This document shows positions 45,714-56,100 of a stretch of 64,000 nucleotides of DNA, in pieces; positions within the stretch are counted from its first letter, which is position 1; each line of letters begins with the position of its first letter. The DNA is taken from contig JAOANR010000002.1 in NCBI GenBank assembly GCA_030278955.1, forward strand, positions 8,173,982-8,237,981. The letters are read 5' to 3'. The DNA is from Hygrophila difformis (taxonomy: Eukaryota; Streptophyta; Magnoliopsida; Lamiales; Acanthaceae). The position numbers were made by a program, and so were the translations under genes. The notes below the pieces were generated by a model. That model had not been told where the DNA came from. It did no database searches and worked only from the letters and a program-made list of their open reading frames with translations.

Positions 45714-46770
45714 GTAAACCCTGTTTTCACCATGTTCATAACACCCATTCGGACCCGTTTGTTTTGTTTTTATTTTGTTGTGTTCTTGGTGTGATGTGGT
45801 GTGGTCAGTGTGCTCGTTTAACTCTAGACTTTTGGAGGTTTTTGAGTGCTCTCGGTTGAGAACACCATTTTGAAACATTTGAAACCCCATTTTGAAACTG
45901 GTGATGGATAAGTTTTTGAAGGTTTAAAACTGGAAAGAACAAACTGATGAACATTTGGGTATTGTTTTGAATATCTTGATGTTATTGGTTTGATTGATCT
46001 TGATGTGACTTGCACAGTGTTGTGTTGGTGTAATAAAAGAGGTAAGATCTCTTTGGGCACATTTGTCCCCATGTTAGAAATCTCATGGGAATAAATGTTT
46101 GTTTGTTTATGGAAACATAGTACAAACACCCAATAGGAAGCTTCCACTTTTAATAAAAGCAACTTTTAGAAAAAGACAAAAAGAGTCATTTTTGTTTAAT
46201 GTTTGACTTGAGTCTTTTGTTCCCAATGGAACACTAGTGTGAGTAAGATAGCAGTACTTTTGTCACCCAACTGCTATCCTTTTCAAAAATCCAAAATGGG
46301 ACCACTCACATCCCACCTTTGTTAAATAAAACAAGTCAACCATTTTTAAAATTAAAAACAGTGTTTGCAAATTTTTGGATGCTTTAACTGTCCAAACAGT
46401 CCAAGCTATCCAGAAACAGCAGATCCGTTCCGCCACGTCTCCATAGCACATTCCAATATTCGAGCGTTCCATTTCCATCTATCCATCTCATTCCACTTCC
46501 AACAAGTGTCTCGGACTTGTTTAATAAAACTGAAAACTTTTGGGCCCTATGGCCCATTAAAAAGATTTTAGGCCCAATGGCCAATTTTATTTTATTTTGG
46601 GCTCTTTAGCCCATTTAAAACCAAATATTATTTACATGTGCTTTAAATTAAAATTCAAGTCAGAAATTTAATAATCTCACATTCAGAGCAAAGCTCTAAA
46701 TGTGAGGATGTTGGTTTCTGAACTTGAATAATTACATAAAAATTGCATTCATCACTTCTTATCTTTTCAG
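45714..46770 (+). other. Intron of the F-box accessory gene (1,057 bp)
   Basis: Donor AGAGG|GTAAAC, acceptor ATCTTTTCAG|GGG. It contains the hairpin with AAATGTGAGGATGTTG at 46676-46713. Nothing coding is seen inside; the open frames listed on either strand lack family features. Confidence 0.68.
46676..46713 (+). promoter_or_regulatory. Hairpin plus AAATGTGAGGATGTTG motif upstream of the F-box acceptor
   Basis: CTCACATTCAGAGC, loop AAA, GCTCTAAATGTGAG: a 14-bp stem with one mismatch, then GATGTTG. It lies 57 bases before the AG acceptor at 46770. Equivalent of 18159-18196. Confidence 0.78.
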
Positions 46771-47434
46771 GGGTAATCCTCCCATTCCAGACCCTGCTCC
46801 AGAGGGAACCAAGCTGCTGGACCTACCGCTCGAACTCCTTGGTGAGATTCTCTCCCGGATAGGAGAGGATGAAATCAGGGAGGTGTTTGCTGCGCAACGG
46901 ATATGCAAGAAGCTCAGGGATGCTGGGAACCTTGCCATCGTATACAAGCGATGCGAGATTGACTCCTCCACTGTGAAGAGAGGGCAAGAAAGAATCCGTT
47001 GGCAGAAGGAGAGATTCCTGCAAACATGCACAGCTGCAGGAAACTTCAATCTCCAGATCATTCCAGCACTTATGGCGTTTGTAGAAGGGAATGAGGAGCA
47101 CGCTTGTGAACTGCTGCGCCCAGGAATTGAGGACAACCACAAGGCGTCAATCTTCACCCAGGGACTGATGCTTATGAGTAAGACGGATGAAAGGCAAGTT
47201 GAACAAGGAATCAGAATGATCGAAAGGATGGTGACAGATCGGTCAATCCTTCAATACACGTCTACCAACGTCCTCGGTTGGATGACGGATAACCCAGACA
47301 CTCCGTACCTATGGGCTAATCAAGGAAACAGAATCTACTGCCCAAGGAGGAACGAGCCCATGATGATCCATAACGGCTGGTGTCTGCGGTGTGAGTTGAC
47401 CAGTTACATCCACTGGGCCAGATTCCTATTCTGA
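46771..47434 (+). CDS. F-box protein (At2g35280-like), exon 2, inside the Athila element
   Basis: Exon 2 encodes about 220 residues ending at TGA 47432-47434, uninterrupted. An F-box occupies the first 50 residues ('LLDLPLELLGEILSRIGEDE', then 'CKKLRDAGN'). F-boxes bind SKP1 and bring substrates to SCF ubiquitin ligases in nucleus or cytosol. The middle, 'LMAFVEGNEEHACELLRPGI' and 'ASIFTQGLMLMS', is a helical Sel1-like hairpin typical of the At2g35280 family. The C terminus has spaced cysteines ('YCPRR', 'GWCLRCEL') as in that family. It replaces the Transposase_32-like payload of the sister element. Intact coding in an element whose gag-pol is decayed suggests a recent capture or selection; nothing shows which. 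The family call is from motifs only. Confidence 0.85.
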
Positions 47435-48675
47435 AGGAAGAAGATGAATCCCAGTCTATTAGGCTTTATTTCATTTCCATTTTAGTAGTAGTAATCTGCA
47501 AGGGATTCCTCCTTTTGTGTGTGCAGGTTTGTATTAACTGCACGAGAATCCCTTGCCACGGATGTATTTACTGCTTTCCCTAAATTGGAACTCAGCTTTT
47601 GAGACCACTGAACAATTCTTTACTGCTTTCTTTTGAAAAGATGTCTGCACAGTCCGAGATGAATAAGTGACTGTCAGGCCAAAAATATGCTGTTGACATA
47701 CTTAGTATGTCAGCAGTGCCTCTTTACTGCTTTCAATTAAATAACCAGCAAAAATATGCATAAACTTGCTCTAAATTCACAGGTTGAATTTAGGCTTATG
47801 ATTAAATTTTCAGACTTTCAAATTGGGATAATATAATTGATGACATGCATGAATTGAATTCCGGAGGTTTTGAGCTATAAAAATTTAATGATGCGATCAG
47901 CTTATTGGGTAATAAATCTGCATGTTAGAGATTTCGATTGAATAAGTTGTTAGAACTAAGCTTGGATTAAATTTGAGAATATTGTATGACATGAATTAAC
48001 CCAACCTTGTGAGATTTGAGCCATGAGTCACTTTTACTCATTCATTTTCTTTGATGTGTGAATCATTTTGATTAAAGGAAACTAGAACTTGCAATTGGGA
48101 CCGATCCAAGACCATGCCATATTCCCGAAATCGAGCATATGATCGAGGCACCTAGAAAACCCAAATATTTGGCCTTCGTTTGAAATCCAAACCCAAAAAT
48201 ATTTCCCTTTAGGATTAACCAATTTGAGCCTATAAGCCTAATTTTTCTTTGAAGCCCTTCATATTATTCCTAGCCTTACATAAAGACCAAGAAATTCAAA
48301 CCCAAGTGTGCAAGGATGAATTCTATCAAGGCATTACAATTTTTGATCATCAATGAAAAGTATTAATCGGTATTCCATGAACCGATTTTTTTAAAAAAAA
48401 AAAAAAAAAGAGAGAGAGAAGTTGAATTTCATTCAACATCAATAAATTGCGAATGACAAGCAATTAGACAATAGTCTAATGTCATGCAAAAGAAAACCAA
48501 AAAGAGAGAAACATTGATGATCATAAATTTTAAATAAAAATGCCAAGTTATGATAGAATTAATTCTTGCCACTTCTTAGCCCAATAATTCCCTTTTCCCA
48601 CCTAATGTTACAACTGTATGCCCCGTTATAACCCTCGAATAAGACCTCGTGATCTCGATTTGAAGAAATGAGCCG
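47435..48675 (+). other. 3' untranslated region of the plus Athila element
   Basis: Collinear with the reverse of about 10000-11000 in the minus element. The shared backbone resumes soon after the F-box stop, so the payload is bounded on its 3' side. It runs into the gap; about 450 bp plus the 3' LTR should be missing. A purine run (A17 then GA repeats) is at 48391-48420. Confidence 0.8.
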
Positions 48676-49175
48676 NNNNNNNNNNNNNNNNNNNNNNNNN
48701 NNNNNNNNNNNNNNNNNNNNNNNNNNNNNNNNNNNNNNNNNNNNNNNNNNNNNNNNNNNNNNNNNNNNNNNNNNNNNNNNNNNNNNNNNNNNNNNNNNNN
48801 NNNNNNNNNNNNNNNNNNNNNNNNNNNNNNNNNNNNNNNNNNNNNNNNNNNNNNNNNNNNNNNNNNNNNNNNNNNNNNNNNNNNNNNNNNNNNNNNNNNN
48901 NNNNNNNNNNNNNNNNNNNNNNNNNNNNNNNNNNNNNNNNNNNNNNNNNNNNNNNNNNNNNNNNNNNNNNNNNNNNNNNNNNNNNNNNNNNNNNNNNNNN
49001 NNNNNNNNNNNNNNNNNNNNNNNNNNNNNNNNNNNNNNNNNNNNNNNNNNNNNNNNNNNNNNNNNNNNNNNNNNNNNNNNNNNNNNNNNNNNNNNNNNNN
49101 NNNNNNNNNNNNNNNNNNNNNNNNNNNNNNNNNNNNNNNNNNNNNNNNNNNNNNNNNNNNNNNNNNNNNNNNNNN
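48676..49175. other. Assembly gap (500 N)
   Basis: Exactly 500 N. Left is the Athila 3' UTR, right is the middle of a Tekay LTR. The Athila 3' LTR, the rest of the SIRE-like element and the rest of the Tekay LTR would fall here. Confidence 0.99.
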
Positions 49176-51032
49176 CACTCCGGAGCCTCGGGAAACCCAT
49201 GTGGATATTCTCGAGAGTGTAGGCTCTATATTTCGCCGTTTAGGCATTATCATATCTCAAGTTTAGCGCGCGGGGTCACCATCGTCCATTACGGCACGAA
49301 GTGAAGCAGTTAGGGGGGCACCCTGCAGAGCACTCACCCCTAATTTTAATTTATCAAGTTTGTAAGGGGATTTAGTTTTAAAAATATGACTTTAATTGTA
49401 TTTATTTAAAAATAATATCTCAACTCATTTCAACCCTAAAGGTTAATTCCATGTTTCAACAAGATTTCAAGATTTTGTTTCCGGTAAACCACAGTTTACT
49501 CTAAAATTCGTCTAAAATCAGATTTAATTTCAAAAATTCCAAAATTTCACGACTGACTCAGAAACGTCGAGATCTACAACTTTCGTGTTTTAACTTTTTC
49601 AATCCGAGATATCTAAACAGGTCAAAATCACCAATTTTCGTAGAAGAATAATTCTGTCCGAATTTAATGTACCACAGTTTAAAGATTTCGAATTCTACCA
49701 TAGCAATTCAACTCCAAATTTGATGAAATTTTACAGAAATCATCTTAAGACAATTATCTACAACTTTCATGTTCGGCCATAGATCTAAAACAGTCTAGAT
49801 CCTATGTCAAAAACGTGATCAAGATCATTCCTAAGTTCTGTCCAGGATTTGGAGATCTAGATTCAAGCAGTTCGGTTTCGGTTGGTTTTCACATATCAAA
49901 TCGTTTCTAAAAATTCTCAAAACTTTACAGTAGATAGATCTAAGCCTTAGAAACGTTTTTCGTGTTTTAAGTTTTTCCGTTTGAAGTCGTTTTAAGGTTC
50001 GGAAAAATTCATCAAATCTGTTGCGTCGGTGGAAAGTATAAATTGACATATTTTCGATTTCTTGTTAATCTTTTAGTTTTGAATGTTTTAATTCATCCCA
50101 AAACCATGTAAGAGTTAACTTACAGAGTTTATGAACGTCCGGGATCGTCTATTCGAAGGCGTGGCTTCCAGTCCACCGTTTCTCCTCTCCGTTCGTCGGG
50201 TTCTACGATCTAGATCCAATACGAGGTGTAGAAGAGAAAGGAAGAAGATTAGGATTCGTTTTCGAATCCTTTATTGAACAAGGATTGGATCAAGACTTAC
50301 CACGACTATGGAGACCTTAGAATTTTCGTCCAACAGTGTTCGTCTTGGTTTCGTGCCTCCGACGACTCCGGATTTAGGGTTTCGAATGTGTAGAAAGTTG
50401 TAGGGTTTTGTAAAAGCATTCGGAGCTCCTAGGAGGTCTTATTTATAGATATCTAAGACCTAGGGCATTCAAAATCTGACCCCAAGGGTCTTGGGTCGAG
50501 AGACGTTCAACCGAAAGTCGAAAAATCCGCGTTCGGGCGAGAGATTCACGCAACGGGTGAATATGTCGCGTGGCGCGGTCGTGGCACGCCCCATGCCTAT
50601 GGACCGCGCGGCCACCGCGCCGACTTTGCCTGTACTTCGGTCCGGGCGGGTCGTGCGATCCGTCGTGCTTTTCCGCCTCTCTTTCGGGTTTCTATCCCTC
50701 TATGCTCCCGAATTCCGATTTCCGGGGTATCTTCGGGTTTCTACTTTCTCTCTAAATTTTTACTCGGGTCTAATTGGATGTTTGGACTCGAATCCTCGAG
50801 TTCATTAGTGTCGGGTTTCGGTGTACAATTTATTTACCTTTAATAATTCTTTTTATTTAATTAAATTCCTTTAATTCTTTTTTTTTTGTAAAAATCTCAT
50901 TTCTCATTTCCTTATCTTTATTTATTTCTTTATTTGCTGGATTTATTTATTTTATTATGGTATTTATTTTATTTATTATTTATTTGTTTAATTATTGTTT
51001 TATTTTATGATGGAAAATTCTCGGGTATTACA
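49176..51032 (-). repeat. Tekay LTR (right end; truncated by gap)
   Basis: It ends GGGTATTACA at 51032 in plus reading and lacks any internal sequence on the right, so the right side is the insertion boundary. ATTTT (51033-51037) would be the target duplication. 50151-51032 is about 98% identical to 1748-2622 and clearly different from the subfamily at 11898 and 60157. It may be the 5' LTR of the element at 1748-7008 or a separate (solo) copy. Confidence 0.9.
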
Positions 51033-51493
51033 ATTTTGGAAAAGACAAGAACGCCCTTGATTTATGTCAGAAATAGTACTCAATACGTTGGGGTTGGCAG
51101 CCATTTTTTTTGAAAACACTCTCTCACTCTCGGGGCTCTCTCTTTCTCGAACCTGCGACACGATCGAAGCTCTCTTGTTGGGCGTCGTTTTTTGGCGCGG
51201 GAAAATAGGTGGGAATGATTGTTGGGGAAGCTTGGTAGGGATGATCGAGGGTTAGGAAGGTTAGGAGTGGGGACAGCTGCGGTTTCGCGTAGGGGCGACG
51301 GGTTACGTTTTTGGGTGGCGGGTTTGAAGCGGGGTTTTGGAAGGCGAAAGCTTGACGGGAGTGGAGGGTGGTGTGATGGGTTAGAAGGGCTGTTGGAGGG
51401 CCGTAGGAGGGTTTAGGTGTGGAGTGCGACGGGGCAGTGATTTTTTTGTGGAAGGGGTTGAGTGCGACGGGATTAGAGGGTTTTTTTAAGGGA

Positions 51494-51835
51494 ATGATGA
51501 GTGGCTTTGAAGAGGAAGAAGATGGGCAAGAGGAACCCGAAATGCAAGTACCTGAGACTTTGTTGTTTTGCCATTACGAAGGTGAAGTGCATCTAGTCCG
51601 AATACGTGAGGCCGATCTTCTCGCGGATGTCTATAGGAAGGTGACGGATAAATGGGCCGATGTGAATGCCGCAACGAAAACCTTGCATTACGAGGAACCC
51701 GACGGCGGATACCTTATGGAACTGATTAACGACGGCGATGTGAGCAGGATGTGCACTTTGAATAGGGCAAAAGGGCAGACATTTGGGAAGATGAAGGTGA
51801 TGAATCGCGAACCTGCAAACAAGAGGGCAAGGTAG
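51494..51835 (+). pseudogene. Mutator-like transposase N-terminal (PB1-like) fragment
   Basis: A 113-residue product from ATG 51494: acidic start ('GFEEEEDGQEEPE'), then 'LFCHYEGEVHLVRIREADLL', 'VYRKVTDKWADVN', 'TKTLHYEEPDGGYLMEL', 'DGDVSRM', and a basic tail 'EPANKRAR'. This resembles the PB1-like domain that begins many plant Mutator-like transposases. The zinc-binding and catalytic parts that should follow are absent; 257-bp tandem repeats come instead. An in-frame ATG at 51419 is less likely given the low-complexity sequence between. Whether the short protein is made is unknown. Confidence 0.65.
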
Positions 51836-52205
51836 TGTTCTGTTAAAAACCCTAGAAGATGGTTGTGATGTAATGGCATGTGTCGTTGGTTTTATAGTTT
51901 TGTGTGCACATTGGTATTGTTATGTCTACTATTGGTACTCTGTAGTTTGTAGATTGGTGTTTATGAATTTTTTGTTTATGTGCACACCAGTGTTGTTAAG
52001 AATAGAGGGAATGTCTTGTTAGTGATTGTAAACATTTTTGACTGATGCATTGCATGGGTTGTAAATTTGTATATGGTTTCAGAATTTGAAACGATCCTTC
52101 GGACGGATTGTTTCAATACGTGATACCATGTAAACTGCAAACAAAGTAACTTTCGCAGATTATTATGTAATATCGATGGCTTCATTTTCAATATCGTTGC
52201 ATGAA

Positions 52206-52900
52206 TTTCATTGTATTGGGCTAATGTGTTGATCCCGCATGTACGACCTTTATTTAACATATACAGACGTACATGTCGGTCTCTATTTGGAACTCAAGAT
52301 TTAGAATGCTGGTCCTGTTCGCTGTGGTGAAAGTTTATTCGGTGGTCTAGAGTGGTTTCCCATGAACACACCGTCACCATACCTAAACTCCACCGGACAT
52401 AATGGCATAGATGTACTCTTCTGTTGAGGCATAGCACCATTCCTTCACCACAAAGTGTGATTGTCATAATTGGGTTGGCTAATGTGTTGATCCCGCATGG
52501 ACGAGCTTTATTTAACATTTATAGAGTTATAAGACAATCTTTAGATGTAATTCATGATGTAGAATGCATCTAGTAATGCAAGGATGAAAGTTTATTCGGT
52601 GGTGTAGAGTGGTTTCCCATGAACACACCATCACCATACCTAAACTCCACCGGACATAATGGCATAGATGTACTCTTCTGTTGAGGCATAGCACCATTCC
52701 TTCACCACAAAGTGTGATTGTCATAATTGGGTTGGCTAATGTGTTGATCCCGCATGGACGAGCTTTATTTAACATATATAGAGTTATAAGACAATCTTTA
52801 GATGGAATTCATGATGTAGAATGCATCTAATGGTGCGAAAATGAAAGTTTATTCGTTGGATTTGAATGGATTCCCATGAACACACCTCTGCCAATACCAC
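52206..52900. repeat. 257-bp tandem repeat, about 2.7 copies
   Basis: The word GAAAGTTTATTCGGTGG starts units at 52329, 52586 and (diverged) 52843, an exact 257-bp period. A partial unit lies upstream from about 52206. The central copies are nearly identical, which makes identical 48-residue open frames on the minus strand that are not genes. Located between the transposase fragment and the Ulp1 gene. Confidence 0.92.
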
Positions 52901-53179
52901 TCTGCACTGGATATACTGCTAAACTGTACTATTCTACAGAAAGTACCAATACCACACTGATCCGACTCACATAATGAACATTAGAGAAAATTGCTAATAC
53001 CACAGCGCATTTCATAAAAACGAGCAAAGAACTACAGGTTACGGTCCCATCCGTACTGAATAAAACTAAACCACAACAAAAGGCACATGAATGAGTATCT
53101 GCGCACAATACATAACATGAGTATCCTTCCAAAACGCAATAATTAATACCGGACATAATAGTTCGATTAGCTACGTCAT

Positions 53180-56100
53180 TTATTTATCAGTGGCAGGGTC
53201 AGCCATGGTTGCGGCATTTGGGTCCTTATCTGCATCCGGATTAGCCACAGTGTTCTTGGGGACCGCACCAGCTTTGGGATCAGTCGCAGTGGCAGTGGGA
53301 TTCTTTGGGTCAACTGGCAACGCGAGTACCATACTCTCATCAACAATACGGAGAGGGGTTGGACACAGCACCTGCTCGAAGGTAGGGTCTGCGGGCTTGT
53401 ACGGAGCGAGGTCAGCAGTTGTGACTGGAGGTATCGGATGTGTGGCAGTTTCTGCGGCATCCGCTTGAATAACGGTGCTGTCGGGCTGACTAATGGTGCT
53501 ATCATCCAACTGGAGGTGGGTGGTGTTGAGGTTGCTAGGAGTAGTACCAGAGGCCTCTGGGGGGATGGTATTGGGCACATCAACAGTAGTATCAGTCTTA
53601 TCTGCCTCCTTCTCCGTCATCTCCGTCCCTGGCTCGTTGTCATGCCCCGTCACCACATGGGCAGCATTCTCCGTCCCCATCGCGGCCACATTCTTCGTCC
53701 CCATCTCGGCCACCTTCTCCGGCCCAGGCTGGTCCTCATGCCCCATTCCCGGATCTACCACATTCTCCGTCCCCTTTGCCGTACCCGAATCGTCCGTCTG
53801 GCCCGGAACCGGCAATGCCACCCTATCTGCTGCTTCATCGGCCAAATCCTCTTTCTCCGGTTCCTTATCCTTTGCGTCAAGTAGCAATCGCAAAGCCACC
53901 TCAGCACGATATGCTTTTATATCGACAGTCATCTCCGTTTCCCAGAAGGTTTTAGAATTGCGCACAAAAGCCTCTGCCCACCACATAACATGAACACCAC
54001 AGTCCAACGAAGTCTCCCCTTGCTGCCTACATGTCCTCCGCTTAACCAAGTGCGGGTGGAATTCTATATCCAGCCTTTTCATGAAATACCACCTCAAAAA
54101 ATTCGTCTATTCATCCAATTAAATACCATACTGTTAGAACAGTGACATTGAAATGTAATCAAAGTATATTGTACTGTATTTTCTTTTATACTTACCACTC
54201 TAAGTATTGGCATGTCATATCTCTGTGCCCACATGGAGTTGTATATGACAACTTCTTTCAATGCGAGGTCCAACACAATTATGAACCAGTGGAAGCCGAA
54301 GGTCACGGGCGCCAAGACGTATTCCAACGACTGCTCAACACACATGTCCAACACTTCGAATTCTGTCCTCCCCGGTTCCCACAACTCTTTCCAAATCTTC
54401 TCATACTGCGAATTAGTTAGGCTTGCTTTTTTCGAGGCATTGCTGGCTCCGTCCACAATGCGCGTCTGTGAGCCGAATGAAACACCTCTGGGGTAACAAT
54501 GCAATATTGCCGGGGGTGATATAAATAATTAAGCAAATTCAAAAAATCGTACCGTCGTGTACGAGCTAATCAATCCCACTCTTGTCTGAATATCATTTGC
54601 AACCTTAAAACCGTCACTGCACAGGTACGCAGTGTAGCAACCAACCAAGTCGTTGTAGACAGCCTGGTTGAAAAGGAGCAGCACAATACTCGAGGGTTGG
54701 ACGGCTTAGATTCCCTGGCTCCATACAAACTCACTGTCGTAATCAAGCCCAACGACGAATTATTCAGCAATACACTACATATTAAACAATGAAATACCAT
54801 AGAATAATATATTTAACACCAAACAACATTCAATATACCTCCCATCTATAACGTCGATAAACCGCTCAATAATCTCCCTATTATCTTCCGTCAAAGAAAG
54901 CCTCTCGGCATAGCCCCTCTTTCCCGCATACTTCTCTCGGATTTCAAGATCTCTATCCTTCTTATTTGCAACGACTTTGCCCTGTCGATTATCCTTTGCA
55001 CAGTAATCGTCAACATACACACTATTCAAGTGAAGTTATTATACCACAGTTACACTATTACCTTTTTCTCTGCCTGCGTTCCCTTTTTTTTACTTGTTTT
55101 GACAGGTGCCTTCATTTCTAACTTTAGATTAACCCGCGGCTTAACGTTACGATTTGCATGTTGCGAACCACGGGTACTCACCTTACGTTTGGCCGGTAAC
55201 GCCACTGTATATAACGGATAAAGGGTGAGCATAATTTCATGGATGACATTGCATAGTTAACCCGACATTACCTTTTTTCTCGTTGCCCGAAGTAGGCCCT
55301 ATAGCCATATCGTACGAGTCTTCTGACTCCTCCTCCTCCACACTCTCAACCTCCTCTTCTGATCCAGATTCGCCACCGGTCTGCTCCACATCATACTCGC
55401 TACCCGAACCAGCTTTCTTATCTTGTCCCTAGTCATCGTTGTCGCTTCCGCTCTCAGATTCAACCGTCACAGGCACCTCATCCCCAGCCTCTGAGGTCTC
55501 TGCTTCATCTCTGCCTATCTCCTCTTCGTCATCCCCAACAGGTTCATCCTGTCATACATGTGTGTACCAACATAACTAGCAGTGTGGTATACAGTACCGG
55601 ACATGGTGTATCAATATTATACCAATGCAACAGTCGTGTACAATATGTACCAGACAACGACTCAATTACAACACCTAATACAAATTAAAAGAAAAACTAA
55701 ATTTATTCATTTAAAATGTTTACCACCTCCATTGGTGCAGTCATGTCCACTCTCTCGTCCTCGATGTTCGCCTTAACTTTCTTCTTATCCTCGCCCTTCC
55801 TCTTTACCAGCCTTGGTGGTGCCTTCTTCTTGTGGGGTATCTCATCTACGAGCCAATCATCCTCCTGCATCACCTCTGAAGACTTCGGGGTGGGCACCAC
55901 CTGGGTCACGAATTTTTGCTCCCGCTTACTGATGTCGAATTTCCGCACCTGATTTGCCCTAAGCTTGAGGAGATCGGCCCGACAATCCTCCATTCGTGCA
56001 TGTCTCTCCTGCCATCTCACAAAACGCGGGATGACGGGCAGCGCAAGGGGTTTTGCCATACGCGGAAACCTTTCATAGAACCAACCCTATACATGCACAA

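Larger units (their letters stand above)
33850..48675 (+). mobile_element. Ty3/gypsy Athila-type retrotransposon, plus strand, carrying an F-box gene
   Basis: Order: 5' LTR (33850-38569), tRNA-Asp primer site, gag-pol (38731-44699), post-pol hairpin, palindrome array, two-exon F-box gene (45646-47434), 3' UTR, assembly gap. The backbone is homologous to the minus element throughout, including gag-pol and 3' UTR, but the palindrome word and the accessory payload differ completely. The 3' LTR is lost in the gap. It was inserted into the SIRE-like fragment; left target duplication candidate TCTTC. Confidence 0.92.

Noticed and set aside
52294..52775. Two identical minus-strand frames as a duplicated small gene
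   Set aside because: Identity is due to the 257-bp tandem repeat; the frames end at different places and lack conservation.
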